DNA from: Cherax quadricarinatus
Lineage: Eukaryota; Arthropoda; Malacostraca; Decapoda; Parastacidae
DNA: 64,000 bases
Direction: 5' to 3'
NCBI RefSeq assembly: GCF_038502225.1
Contig: NC_091323.1
Coordinates: 28,898,845 to 28,962,844, forward strand
The position numbers and the translations under genes were made by a program. Below, in pieces: positions 23,102 through 37,343 of the stretch (positions within the stretch are counted from its first letter, which is position 1; each line of letters starts with the position of its first letter). The notes beneath the pieces are model-generated. The model saw nothing but the letters and a program-made list of their open reading frames with translations, searched no databases and was not told the origin of the DNA.

Positions 23102-24140
23102 AACTAAAGTGGATGTAAAAAGACATTGAGATGATCATAGTATTAGTGTATTGTTTGTGCTAGTACTCAGTACTATTCATTCCAATACTGTGCCTATTAT
23201 TTCAGTAATAACAAGTAAATATTAATTAATATGTAACTTCGAAATAAATGAATCATTCACATTGTAGCGTTTTTAAAATAAAGAAAATGTAAGAAATCGT
23301 AAAATATTATGTGTATCAAATATCACAGTTTTATAAATAAATTGCTGCAGTATTATAATAGGCTATTTAGTGAGGAGCTAAATGTATATGGCCATATCAC
23401 TTAATAATAGTGTGAGAGACGAATTTCAGTCCATTAATCGTGTTCAAACTGACCAACCAGCCAGGCGCTATTGTTATTAAACACGCAGTTATTGAATATT
23501 ATTTTGAGACATCACACCAAGTTATCAAGCGAGGCAGATGGTAACATTTGTAGGAGTGGAATGTAATATTGTATTAACCATATCCTAATTTTTTTTTGGT
23601 TTCTAAAATCACCAAATTGTTCAAGGCAGTAGGTATTGTCATTGCAACTAAGGTGGATGTAAAAAGACAGTGAGATGATTATAGTATTAGTGTCTTATTT
23701 GTGCTTATACTCAGTACTATTCGCACCAATACTGTGCCTATTATTTCAGTAAAAACAAGTAAATATTATTAAATATATAACTTCAAATAAATGACTCATT
23801 CACATTGTAGCGTTTTTAAAATAAAGAAAATGTAAGAAATCGTAAAATATGTATTATAAATCAAATATCACAGTTTTATTAATAAATTGATGTATTATAA
23901 TAGAATATTAAGTGAAAAGCAAAATTTATGTGGATCACTTAATAATGGTGTGATACAGAGAAACCTCAGCTGACCAGCCAGGCTCTTGGTATTAAACACA
24001 CGGTTATTGAATATTATTCTGAGATTTCACACCAATTTACGAAATGAGGCAGAAGGTAGCAGTCTTAGGAGTGGAATATAATTCATTTTTAAAAATATCC
24101 TAAGGTTAAGTTTGTCTTCAAAATCGCCAAATAGTTCCAG
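23102..24140. repeat. Internal tandem duplication A/B (unit 2)
   Basis: Block A 23102-23645 and block B 23646-24140, as in unit 1. Confidence 0.85.
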
Positions 24141-26225
24141 CTTTTTCCCAAATTGGTACAATAGGCTTTCGTAAAGGTTATCATATTTTAGGATAACATC
24201 TTCATTGGAAATCTATGTCATGTTATATCCTAATTCAAGGAGGTGTTTGCTACGCTGAAGGTGACGTTAGGCCTCTGCATTATCACCATAGTCGGTATAA
24301 GCGGTGTAGAATACCGATGGTCGTCCATCTGGTTTGTACCTTTATACTCGCCCTAGTCTCTAGACTTCTTGTTGTCTGGACCCTCCATGGCAACCAACTT
24401 GTAAGCTCACAGCCAAGTCAGGAATATCCAGACCGGTGTCTCCAATTCTGTTGATGAAAAGTGTTTAGGGCTTACTGATCTTGCGAAACTCATTCAGGTG
24501 TTTTGACCTTTCAAATGTTTGGCCACACAGATAATTCTTTTCGAATGCATCAGCAAAAGTCCAAATGTGAACCAGATCATCAAATAAAACAAGTAATTTT
24601 TATCTTAATTTCTTTTCAACAAGCTCTATCATTGACTTGATAAAAGAAAATTTATATGGGTTTAGGGTAGTTAGCCATTTGTGATATGTTTCGTTTTTAT
24701 TTTCGTTCATTAAGTACAAAAATGATGCAGGAAGAGGCAGAGATACATTCCTAAGTGTAACATCTGCTATTAAATTAAGTTTAATGAGCTCGGGGATCCT
24801 TATCTCGTGAAGAATCATACCAACCCCTTCGAGAATTGGGCGAATATTCTTATCTTCTCTGGAGAGATCAGCAGTTAGACCGAGCCTCCAGACTGATTTA
24901 AAATATTTTGGTATTTACCTGAATTCTGCAGCAGGTAGATGGTGCACCTCATCTAATATTAATAAGCCATATTTCTGTTTAAGTATTACTTCATCTACAT
25001 AGCTTAGTTTGACATTTTGACCACATTGCTTTGCTTCGTCAATTTCCCATTTTGCTAAAATCCTGGCTGATAACTTTTTGTATGTAGTGATAAACACACA
25101 GGCTTTGTTGAAATTGCTTATCCTGCCAAGACTTCCTTTCTCGGGTGTAGTCTTTGTATACCTAAAAATATCAGTTTTGTGTAATTCCGTCCATTCCTAT
25201 AGCTGCTCTTTCCACTGGGCAACCTGTTCAATGGTTGAACAAACTATCAAGGTCCTGCACCGTGCCACTGTCATAGCTAAGATGCCTACCAGGGTCTTGC
25301 CACTTCCACAGGGCATGAGGAGACAACCAGAAACGAATCTTCCACTTGGTTCATCAAGTGTTGCCCTTACAGCATCGATTTGAGGCTACCAGATAAAATC
25401 CTTCTTACCTGGTTTTAATCGAAGACGAGGTGTAGCACGGGTTGAGGCTGCCTGCAACTTTGCCATACTACAGCTGTATTTATGCAGCCCAACAAATAGT
25501 GACTTGGGTGCAATTTCACCAAGAAGATTTTTAATTTCATCTTCCCTATCTGGGAGATGGTCCGACTCATCTCTTGTGTCGAGTTTCACTTTAGGTCCCT
25601 CTAAATACACCTAATGTTGAACGAATTTAAAATCCTCTGTTTGTGAGGAAGGGTCGTAATATTAGGACCATGAACGTCCTTTTGCAGGATCTATCTCAAG
25701 AACTTTTTGTTTATTCTATAACATTTTAAGTTAGCCCTTGTTGTCCAACTTTTGCCTTTTTCTACATTTATAGTCTGTGCTTTTCTTTCTTTTCGTGATT
25801 TTCCCAAAGTCGGTACTGGGAAGCTATAATCTAGGTCTGTATAGGTCATCATGTCCTAACCTCGGTAATGAATCATTAGACATCCCTGATTCAGCACTTG
25901 TGGAAACAAAGTCCCCGCTGCTGAAGACCTCACTAAACGTCTGAAGGACATAATGCGTTTGATTTGTTTTTTTTGAGGGTATGTAGAAACTTTAACCCTT
26001 TTGATGACCCTTATCAACGGTGTCGCTGTCGTCCATGTCACTGTTGTCACTCTCACTATCAGTGTCACTGTTTTCAGTGACACTATTCTCATCATCCATA
26101 GACTCAACACTAGTTACAACTTCCTGGCTGGACTTGCTGTTATCCTCTTCCTCACTCACAGTATCTCTTTCCCGTCCTGACATAAGTTAGGACTTGCTGG
26201 TTTTCTTTGTATTCTTGTCCATCAT
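24027..26225 (-). pseudogene. XPB/ERCC3-like helicase frame (unit 2)
   Basis: Same frame as in unit 1 with the same TAA/TAG codons at the same sites and the same terminal TGA. The only difference I noticed is a silent change in the GDTGLD region (ACC for ACT). Confidence 0.8.
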
Positions 26226-26429
26226 TTATAACAATAATTTGTTTGATCTTCAAAACTTAGGAAATATTTATGAGATGCTTTTTTATATGCTGAGTGTAAA
26301 TATTTAGTTAGGTTGGAATCACTTCATTATGTCCATATGGGTGTGTATGTGAGTGTAGTAATAGCAATGAATGTGGATAATTGTAGTTACATTAATGATA
26401 ACTGGAGTGACAGTATTATAATGATTATC

Positions 26430-26729
26430 ATATCTTCATTTCTACAGGTACATGTACAAGGTATAGCTGACTAGCATACATCAGTGACATACTGCTATAC
26501 AGAAAGCCGCTTGTTATGCTGAGCATTTTGGGCAAATTAGGTTAGTTTTGTCCCTGGATGTGGCCCACACCAGACGACTAGCATCCAGGTACCCATTTTA
26601 TACTGATGGGTGAACAGGGGCAGCAGGTGTCTTATGGAAACGTCCCTAATACTTTCTAGCCATACCGGAGATTCGAACTCCGGACCTCATTGTGTGAGCT
26701 GAGTGCGCTAGCGATCGAGCTAGGGGACA
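26430..26729 (-). mobile_element. tRNA-derived SINE (unit 3)
   Basis: Same element and position as in unit 2. Confidence 0.7.
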
Positions 26730-28404
26730 CCTTTGTTGGTAACAGTAGTGATGACAGTAGTGATGTGATAGTTTTCGTGACAATAGTGATACCAGTTAGT
26801 GTACTGATGATAATAGTGAATGTAGTTATGGTAATAGCAGTGACAGTAGTGATGATAATAGCAGAGACAATAGTGATGATAATAACAGTGAATAGTGGTG
26901 ATTAAAGCATTGACTGTAATGATAATAGCAGTGACTAGTGATGATAATAGAAGTGACTGTAGTGATGATAATATCAGTTATTGTAGTGGTGATAATAGCA
27001 GTTATTGTAGTGATGATAATAGTGGCTGTAATGATGACAATAACAATGACTGTAGCGATAATAGCAGTGACTAGTGATGATAATAGCATTGACTAATGAT
27101 AATAGCAGTGACTGTAGTGATGATAATAGCAGTGACTGTAGTGATGATAATATCAGTTACTGTAGTGGTGATAATAGTTATTGTAGTGATGGTAATAACA
27201 GTGGCTGTAATGATGACAATAACAATGACTGTAGCGATAATAGCAGTGACTAGTGATAATAGCAGTGACCATTGATAATAGCTGTGACTAGTGATAATAG
27301 CAGTGACTGTAGTGGTGATAAAAACATTGAAAGTATTGATGATAATAGCAGTAACTTTAGTGGTGATGAAAACATTGACAGTAGCAATGATAATAGCAGT
27401 GACTGTAGTGATCTTATTAGCAGTGGCAGTAGTGATGATAGTGGTGATAAAAGCAGTGACTGTAGCGATGATAGTGGTGATGAAAGCAGTAACTAGTGAT
27501 GATAATAGCATTGACAGTAGTGATGATAATAGCAGTGACTATTGATGATAATATCAGTGACAGTAGTGAGGATAATAGCAGTGACTGTAGTGATGATAAT
27601 ATCAGTTACTGTAGTGGTGATAATAACAGTTATTGTAGTGATAAGTGACTAGTGATGGTAATAGCAATGACTAGTGATAATAGCAGTGACTGTAGTGATG
27701 ATAATAGCAGTGACAGTAGTGAGAATAGCAGTGATAGTAGTCATTATAAGTGTCTGTAGTGGTTATAATAACTTTTACAGTAGTGGTGATAATAGCAGTG
27801 ACCAATGTTAATAGCAGTGACTAGTGATTAAAGTGACAGTAGTGATGATAATAGCAGTGACTTTAGTGATGATAATATCAGTTTCTGTAGTGGTGATAAT
27901 AGCAGTTATTATAGTGATGATAACAGTGGCTGTATTGATGATAATAGCAATGACTAGCAATAATAGTGACTGTAGTGATGATAATAGCAGTGATTGTATT
28001 GATAATAGCTGACTAGTGATAATAGCAGTGACAGTAGTGAGGATAATAGCAGTGACTGTAGTGGTGATAGAAACATTGACAGTAGTGATGATAAAAGCAG
28101 TGACTGTAGTGATCTAATAGCAGTGGCAGTAGTTATGATAGTGGTGATCAAAGCAGTGACTATAGAGATGATAATAGCATTGACAGTAGTGATGATAACA
28201 GTGACTAGTGGTGATTAAAGCATTGACTGTAGTGATAATAAAAGTGAATGTAGTGGTTATAGTAGTGACTTAAATGATAATAGTGCCTGTTGGGATGATA
28301 ATAGTGACTAGAGATATAAGTGAACGTAGTGATAATAGCTGTGCCTGAGGTGATAATGGTCACAGCAGTAATGGTTATAGTAAAGGCAGTTACAGTGAAA
28401 ATAG
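26730..28404. repeat. GAT/AGT degenerate array (unit 3)
   Basis: Same as in unit 2. Confidence 0.9.
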
Positions 28405-28408
28405 CATT

Positions 28409-29447
28409 AACTAAAGTGGATGTAAAAAGACATTGAGATGATCATAGTATTAGTGTATTGTTTGTGCTAGTACTCAGTACTATTCATTCCAATACTGTGC
28501 CTATTATTTCAGTAATAACAAGTAAATATTAATTAATATGTAACTTCGAAATAAATGAATCATTCACATTGTAGCGTTTTTAAAATAAAGAAAATGTAAG
28601 AAATCGTAAAATATTATGTGTATCAAATATCACAGTTTTATAAATAAATTGCTGCAGTATTATAATAGGCTATTTAGTGAGGAGCTAAATGTATATGGCC
28701 ATATCACTTAATAATAGTGTGAGAGACGAATTTCAGTCCATTAATCGTGTTCAAACTGACCAACCAGCCAGGCGCTATTGTTATTAAACACGCAGTTATT
28801 GAATATTATTTTGAGACATCACACCAAGTTATCAAGCGAGGCAGATGGTAACATTTGTAGGAGTGGAATGTAATATTGTATTAACCATATCCTAATTTTT
28901 TTTTGGTTTCTAAAATCACCAAATTGTTCAAGGCAGTAGGTATTGTCATTGCAACTAAGGTGGATGTAAAAAGACAGTGAGATGATTATAGTATTAGTGT
29001 CTTATTTGTGCTTATACTCAGTACTATTCGCACCAATACTGTGCCTATTATTTCAGTAAAAACAAGTAAATATTATTAAATATATAACTTCAAATAAATG
29101 ACTCATTCACATTGTAGCGTTTTTAAAATAAAGAAAATGTAAGAAATCGTAAAATATGTATTATAAATCAAATATCACAGTTTTATTAATAAATTGATGT
29201 ATTATAATAGAATATTAAGTGAAAAGCAAAATTTATGTGGATCACTTAATAATGGTGTGATACAGAGAAACCTCAGCTGACCAGCCAGGCTCTTGGTATT
29301 AAACACACGGTTATTGAATATTATTCTGAGATTTCACACCAATTTACGAAATGAGGCAGAAGGTAGCAGTCTTAGGAGTGGAATATAATTCATTTTTAAA
29401 AATATCCTAAGGTTAAGTTTGTCTTCAAAATCGCCAAATAGTTCCAG
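28409..29447. repeat. Internal tandem duplication A/B (unit 3)
   Basis: Block A 28409-28952 and block B 28953-29447. Confidence 0.85.
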
Positions 29448-31532
29448 CTTTTTCCCAAATTGGTACAATAGGCTTTCGTAAAGGTTATCATATTTTAGGA
29501 TAACATCTTCATTGGAAATCTATGTCATGTTATATCCTAATTCAAGGAGGTGTTTGCTACGCTGAAGGTGACGTTAGGCCTCTGCATTATCACCATAGTC
29601 GGTATAAGCGGTGTAGAATACCGATGGTCGTCCATCTGGTTTGTACCTTTATACTCGCCCTAGTCTCTAGACTTCTTGTTGTCTGGACCCTCCATGGCAA
29701 CCAACTTGTAAGCTCACAGCCAAGTCAGGAATATCCAGACCGGTGTCTCCAATTCTGTTGATGAAAAGTGTTTAGGGCTTACTGAGCTTGCGAAACTCAT
29801 TCAGGTGTTTTGACCTTTCAAATGTTTGGCCACACAGATAATTCTTTTCGAATGCATCAGCAAAAGTCCAAATGTGAACCAGATCATCAAATAAAACAAG
29901 TAATTTTTATCTTAATTTCTTTTCAACAAGCTCTATCATTGACTTGATAAAAGAAAATTTATATGGGTTTAGGGTAGTTAGCCATTTGTGATATGTTTCG
30001 TTTTTATTTTCGTTCATTAAGTACAAAAATGATGCAGGAAGAGGCAGAGATACATTCCTAAGTGTAACATCTGCTATTAAATTAAGTTTAATGAGCTCGG
30101 GGATCCTTATCTCGTGAAGAATCATACCAACCCCTTCGAGAATTGGGCGAATATTCTTATCTTCTCTGGAGAGATCAGCAGTTAGACCGAGCCTCCAGAC
30201 TGATTTAAAATATTTTGGTATTTACCTGAATTCTGCAGCAGGTAGATGGTGCACCTCATCTAATATTAATAAGCCATATTTCTGTTTAAGTATTACTTCA
30301 TCTACATAGCTTAGTTTGACATTTTGACCACATTGCTTTGCTTCGTCAATTTCCCATTTTGCTAAAATCCTGGCTGATAACTTTTTGTATGTAGTGATAA
30401 ACACACAGGCTTTGTTGAAATTGCTTATCCTGCCAAGACTTCCTTTCTCGGGTGTAGTCTTTGTATACCTAAAAATATCAGTTTTGTGTAATTCCGTCCA
30501 TTCCTATAGCTGCTCTTTCCACTGGGCAACCTGTTCAATGGTTGAACAAACTATCAAGGTCCTGCACCGTGCCACTGTCATAGCTAAGATGCCTACCAGG
30601 GTCTTGCCACTTCCACAGGGCATGAGGAGACAACCAGAAACGAATCTTCCACTTGGTTCATCAAGTGTTGCCCTTACAGCATCGATTTGAGGCTACCAGA
30701 TAAAATCCTTCTTACCTGGTTTTAATCGAAGACGAGGTGTAGCACGGGTTGAGGCTGCCTGCAACTTTGCCATACTACAGCTGTATTTATGCAGCCCAAC
30801 AAATAGTGACTTGGGTGCAATTTCACCAAGAAGATTTTTAATTTCATCTTCCCTATCTGGGAGATGGTCCGACTCATCTCTTGTGTCGAGTTTCACTTTA
30901 GGTCCCTCTAAATACACCTAATGTTGAACGAATTTAAAATCCTCTGTTTGTGAGGAAGGGTCGTAATATTAGGACCATGAACGTCCTTTTGCAGGATCTA
31001 TCTCAAGAACTTTTTGTTTATTCTATAACATTTTAAGTTAGCCCTTGTTGTCCAACTTTTGCCTTTTTCTACATTTATAGTCTGTGCTTTTCTTTCTTTT
31101 CGTGATTTTCCCAAAGTCGGTACTGGGAAGCTATAATCTAGGTCTGTATAGGTCATCATGTCCTAACCTCGGTAATGAATCATTAGACATCCCTGATTCA
31201 GCACTTGTGGAAACAAAGTCCCCGCTGCTGAAGACCTCACTAAACGTCTGAAGGACATAATGCGTTTGATTTGTTTTTTTTGAGGGTATGTAGAAACTTT
31301 AACCCTTTTGATGACCCTTATCAACGGTGTCGCTGTCGTCCATGTCACTGTTGTCACTCTCACTATCAGTGTCACTGTTTTCAGTGACACTATTCTCATC
31401 ATCCATAGACTCAACACTAGTTACAACTTCCTGGCTGGACTTGCTGTTATCCTCTTCCTCACTCACAGTATCTCTTTCCCGTCCTGACATAAGTTAGGAC
31501 TTGCTGGTTTTCTTTGTATTCTTGTCCATCAT
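29334..31532 (-). pseudogene. XPB/ERCC3-like helicase frame (unit 3)
   Basis: Same frame and same TAA/TAG codons as unit 2, with one missense difference (Ile to Leu) shared with unit 4. Confidence 0.8.
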
Positions 31533-31736
31533 TTATAACAATAATTTGTTTGATCTTCAAAACTTAGGAAATATTTATGAGATGCTTTTTTATATGCTGA
31601 GTGTAAATATTTAGTTAGGTTGGAATCACTTCATTATGTCCATATGGGTGTGTATGTGAGTGTAGTAATAGCAATGAATGTGGATAATTGTAGTTACATT
31701 AATGATAACTGGAGTGACAGTATTATAATGATTATC

Positions 31737-32036
31737 ATATCTTCATTTCTACAGGTACATGTACAAGGTATAGCTGACTAGCATACATCAGTGACATACT
31801 GCTATACAGAAAGCCGCTTGTTATGCTGAGCATTTTGGGCAAATTAGGTTAGTTTTGTCCCTGGATGTGGCCCACACCAGACGACTAGCATCCAGGTACC
31901 CATTTTATACTGATGGGTGAACAGGGGCAGCAGGTGTCTTATGGAAACGTCCCTAATACTTTCTAGCCATACCGGAGATTCGAACTCCGGACCTCATTGT
32001 GTGAGCTGAGTGCGCTAGCGATCGAGCTAGGGGACA
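31737..32036 (-). mobile_element. tRNA-derived SINE (unit 4)
   Basis: Same element and position as in unit 2. Confidence 0.7.
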
Positions 32037-33711
32037 CCTTTGTTGGTAACAGTAGTGATGACAGTAGTGATGTGATAGTTTTCGTGACAATAGTGATACC
32101 AGTTAGTGTACTGATGATAATAGTGAATGTAGTTATGGTAATAGCAGTGACAGTAGTGATGATAATAGCAGAGACAATAGTGATGATAATAACAGTGAAT
32201 AGTGGTGATTAAAGCATTGACTGTAATGATAATAGCAGTGACTAGTGATGATAATAGAAGTGACTGTAGTGATGATAATATCAGTTATTGTAGTGGTGAT
32301 AATAGCAGTTATTGTAGTGATGATAATAGTGGCTGTAATGATGACAATAACAATGACTGTAGCGATAATAGCAGTGACTAGTGATGATAATAGCATTGAC
32401 TAATGATAATAGCAGTGACTGTAGTGATGATAATAGCAGTGACTGTAGTGATGATAATATCAGTTACTGTAGTGGTGATAATAGTTATTGTAGTGATGGT
32501 AATAACAGTGGCTGTAATGATGACAATAACAATGACTGTAGCGATAATAGCAGTGACTAGTGATAATAGCAGTGACCATTGATAATAGCTGTGACTAGTG
32601 ATAATAGCAGTGACTGTAGTGGTGATAAAAACATTGAAAGTATTGATGATAATAGCAGTAACTTTAGTGGTGATGAAAACATTGACAGTAGCAATGATAA
32701 TAGCAGTGACTGTAGTGATCTTATTAGCAGTGGCAGTAGTGATGATAGTGGTGATAAAAGCAGTGACTGTAGCGATGATAGTGGTGATGAAAGCAGTAAC
32801 TAGTGATGATAATAGCATTGACAGTAGTGATGATAATAGCAGTGACTATTGATGATAATATCAGTGACAGTAGTGAGGATAATAGCAGTGACTGTAGTGA
32901 TGATAATATCAGTTACTGTAGTGGTGATAATAACAGTTATTGTAGTGATAAGTGACTAGTGATGGTAATAGCAATGACTAGTGATAATAGCAGTGACTGT
33001 AGTGATGATAATAGCAGTGACAGTAGTGAGAATAGCAGTGATAGTAGTCATTATAAGTGTCTGTAGTGGTTATAATAACTTTTACAGTAGTGGTGATAAT
33101 AGCAGTGACCAATGTTAATAGCAGTGACTAGTGATTAAAGTGACAGTAGTGATGATAATAGCAGTGACTTTAGTGATGATAATATCAGTTTCTGTAGTGG
33201 TGATAATAGCAGTTATTATAGTGATGATAACAGTGGCTGTATTGATGATAATAGCAATGACTAGCAATAATAGTGACTGTAGTGATGATAATAGCAGTGA
33301 TTGTATTGATAATAGCTGACTAGTGATAATAGCAGTGACAGTAGTGAGGATAATAGCAGTGACTGTAGTGGTGATAGAAACATTGACAGTAGTGATGATA
33401 AAAGCAGTGACTGTAGTGATCTAATAGCAGTGGCAGTAGTTATGATAGTGGTGATCAAAGCAGTGACTATAGAGATGATAATAGCATTGACAGTAGTGAT
33501 GATAACAGTGACTAGTGGTGATTAAAGCATTGACTGTAGTGATAATAAAAGTGAATGTAGTGGTTATAGTAGTGACTTAAATGATAATAGTGCCTGTTGG
33601 GATGATAATAGTGACTAGAGATATAAGTGAACGTAGTGATAATAGCTGTGCCTGAGGTGATAATGGTCACAGCAGTAATGGTTATAGTAAAGGCAGTTAC
33701 AGTGAAAATAG
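32037..33711. repeat. GAT/AGT degenerate array (unit 4)
   Basis: Same as in unit 2. Confidence 0.9.
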
Positions 33712-33715
33712 CATT

Positions 33716-34754
33716 AACTAAAGTGGATGTAAAAAGACATTGAGATGATCATAGTATTAGTGTATTGTTTGTGCTAGTACTCAGTACTATTCATTCCAAT
33801 ACTGTGCCTATTATTTCAGTAATAACAAGTAAATATTAATTAATATGTAACTTCGAAATAAATGAATCATTCACATTGTAGCGTTTTTAAAATAAAGAAA
33901 ATGTAAGAAATCGTAAAATATTATGTGTATCAAATATCACAGTTTTATAAATAAATTGCTGCAGTATTATAATAGGCTATTTAGTGAGGAGCTAAATGTA
34001 TATGGCCATATCACTTAATAATAGTGTGAGAGACGAATTTCAGTCCATTAATCGTGTTCAAACTGACCAACCAGCCAGGCGCTATTGTTATTAAACACGC
34101 AGTTATTGAATATTATTTTGAGACATCACACCAAGTTATCAAGCGAGGCAGATGGTAACATTTGTAGGAGTGGAATGTAATATTGTATTAACCATATCCT
34201 AATTTTTTTTTGGTTTCTAAAATCACCAAATTGTTCAAGGCAGTAGGTATTGTCATTGCAACTAAGGTGGATGTAAAAAGACAGTGAGATGATTATAGTA
34301 TTAGTGTCTTATTTGTGCTTATACTCAGTACTATTCGCACCAATACTGTGCCTATTATTTCAGTAAAAACAAGTAAATATTATTAAATATATAACTTCAA
34401 ATAAATGACTCATTCACATTGTAGCGTTTTTAAAATAAAGAAAATGTAAGAAATCGTAAAATATGTATTATAAATCAAATATCACAGTTTTATTAATAAA
34501 TTGATGTATTATAATAGAATATTAAGTGAAAAGCAAAATTTATGTGGATCACTTAATAATGGTGTGATACAGAGAAACCTCAGCTGACCAGCCAGGCTCT
34601 TGGTATTAAACACACGGTTATTGAATATTATTCTGAGATTTCACACCAATTTACGAAATGAGGCAGAAGGTAGCAGTCTTAGGAGTGGAATATAATTCAT
34701 TTTTAAAAATATCCTAAGGTTAAGTTTGTCTTCAAAATCGCCAAATAGTTCCAG
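33716..34754. repeat. Internal tandem duplication A/B (unit 4)
   Basis: Block A 33716-34259 and block B 34260-34754. Confidence 0.85.
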
Positions 34755-36839
34755 CTTTTTCCCAAATTGGTACAATAGGCTTTCGTAAAGGTTATCATAT
34801 TTTAGGATAACATCTTCATTGGAAATCTATGTCATGTTATATCCTAATTCAAGGAGGTGTTTGCTACGCTGAAGGTGACGTTAGGCCTCTGCATTATCAC
34901 CATAGTCGGTATAAGCGGTGTAGAATACCGATGGTCGTCCATCTGGTTTGTACCTTTATACTCGCCCTAGTCTCTAGACTTCTTGTTGTCTGGACCCTCC
35001 ATGGCAACCAACTTGTAAGCTCACAGCCAAGTCAGGAATATCCAGACCGGTGTCTCCAATTCTGTTGATGAAAAGTGTTTAGGGCTTACTGAGCTTGCGA
35101 AACTCATTCAGGTGTTTTGACCTTTCAAATGTTTGGCCACACAGATAATTCTTTTCGAATGCATCAGCAAAAGTCCAAATGTGAACCAGATCATCAAATA
35201 AAACAAGTAATTTTTATCTTAATTTCTTTTCAACAAGCTCTATCATTGACTTGATAAAAGAAAATTTATATGGGTTTAGGGTAGTTAGCCATTTGTGATA
35301 TGTTTCGTTTTTATTTTCGTTCATTAAGTACAAAAATGATGCAGGAAGAGGCAGAGATACATTCCTAAGTGTAACATCTGCTATTAAATTAAGTTTAATG
35401 AGCTCGGGGATCCTTATCTCGTGAAGAATCATACCAACCCCTTCGAGAATTGGGCGAATATTCTTATCTTCTCTGGAGAGATCAGCAGTTAGACCGAGCC
35501 TCCAGACTGATTTAAAATATTTTGGTATTTACCTGAATTCTGCAGCAGGTAGATGGTGCACCTCATCTAATATTAATAAGCCATATTTCTGTTTAAGTAT
35601 TACTTCATCTACATAGCTTAGTTTGACATTTTGACCACATTGCTTTGCTTCGTCAATTTCCCATTTTGCTAAAATCCTGGCTGATAACTTTTTGTATGTA
35701 GTGATAAACACACAGGCTTTGTTGAAATTGCTTATCCTGCCAAGACTTCCTTTCTCGGGTGTAGTCTTTGTATACCTAAAAATATCAGTTTTGTGTAATT
35801 CCGTCCATTCCTATAGCTGCTCTTTCCACTGGGCAACCTGTTCAATGGTTGAACAAACTATCAAGGTCCTGCACCGTGCCACTGTCATAGCTAAGATGCC
35901 TACCAGGGTCTTGCCACTTCCACAGGGCATGAGGAGACAACCAGAAACGAATCTTCCACTTGGTTCATCAAGTGTTGCCCTTACAGCATCGATTTGAGGC
36001 TACCAGATAAAATCCTTCTTACCTGGTTTTAATCGAAGACGAGGTGTAGCACGGGTTGAGGCTGCCTGCAACTTTGCCATACTACAGCTGTATTTATGCA
36101 GCCCAACAAATAGTGACTTGGGTGCAATTTCACCAAGAAGATTTTTAATTTCATCTTCCCTATCTGGGAGATGGTCCGACTCATCTCTTGTGTCGAGTTT
36201 CACTTTAGGTCCCTCTAAATACACCTAATGTTGAACGAATTTAAAATCCTCTGTTTGTGAGGAAGGGTCGTAATATTAGGACCATGAACGTCCTTTTGCA
36301 GGATCTATCTCAAGAACTTTTTGTTTATTCTATAACATTTTAAGTTAGCCCTTGTTGTCCAACTTTTGCCTTTTTCTACATTTATAGTCTGTGCTTTTCT
36401 TTCTTTTCGTGATTTTCCCAAAGTCGGTACTGGGAAGCTATAATCTAGGTCTGTATAGGTCATCATGTCCTAACCTCGGTAATGAATCATTAGACATCCC
36501 TGATTCAGCACTTGTGGAAACAAAGTCCCCGCTGCTGAAGACCTCACTAAACGTCTGAAGGACATAATGCGTTTGATTTGTTTTTTTTGAGGGTATGTAG
36601 AAACTTTAACCCTTTTGATGACCCTTATCAACGGTGTCGCTGTCGTCCATGTCACTGTTGTCACTCTCACTATCAGTGTCACTGTTTTCAGTGACACTAT
36701 TCTCATCATCCATAGACTCAACACTAGTTACAACTTCCTGGCTGGACTTGCTGTTATCCTCTTCCTCACTCACAGTATCTCTTTCCCGTCCTGACATAAG
36801 TTAGGACTTGCTGGTTTTCTTTGTATTCTTGTCCATCAT
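34641..36839 (-). pseudogene. XPB/ERCC3-like helicase frame (unit 4)
   Basis: Same frame and same TAA/TAG codons as unit 3; no new interruption seen. Confidence 0.8.
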
Positions 36840-37043
36840 TTATAACAATAATTTGTTTGATCTTCAAAACTTAGGAAATATTTATGAGATGCTTTTTTAT
36901 ATGCTGAGTGTAAATATTTAGTTAGGTTGGAATCACTTCATTATGTCCATATGGGTGTGTATGTGAGTGTAGTAATAGCAATGAATGTGGATAATTGTAG
37001 TTACATTAATGATAACTGGAGTGACAGTATTATAATGATTATC

Positions 37044-37343
37044 ATATCTTCATTTCTACAGGTACATGTACAAGGTATAGCTGACTAGCATACATCAGTG
37101 ACATACTGCTATACAGAAAGCCGCTTGTTATGCTGAGCATTTTGGGCAAATTAGGTTAGTTTTGTCCCTGGATGTGGCCCACACCAGACGACTAGCATCC
37201 AGGTACCCATTTTATACTGATGGGTGAACAGGGGCAGCAGGTGTCTTATGGAAACGTCCCTAATACTTTCTAGCCATACCGGAGATTCGAACTCCGGACC
37301 TCATTGTGTGAGCTGAGTGCGCTAGCGATCGAGCTAGGGGACA
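37044..37343 (-). mobile_element. tRNA-derived SINE (unit 5)
   Basis: Same element and position as in unit 2. Confidence 0.7.

Larger units (their letters stand above)
20965..26271. repeat. Macrosatellite unit 2 (5,307 bp)
   Basis: Full unit. It has the 38-bp segment missing from unit 1 and a few single-base differences, such as GATAATAACAG for GATAATAGCAG near 22320. Confidence 0.95.
26272..31578. repeat. Macrosatellite unit 3 (5,307 bp)
   Basis: Full unit, near-identical to unit 2. It shares with unit 4 the private variant GACTGAGCTTGCG (29781), where units 1, 2 and 5 have GACTGATCTTGC. Confidence 0.95.
31579..36885. repeat. Macrosatellite unit 4 (5,307 bp)
   Basis: Full unit, closest to unit 3 (shares GACTGAGCTTGCG at 35088). 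Confidence 0.95.
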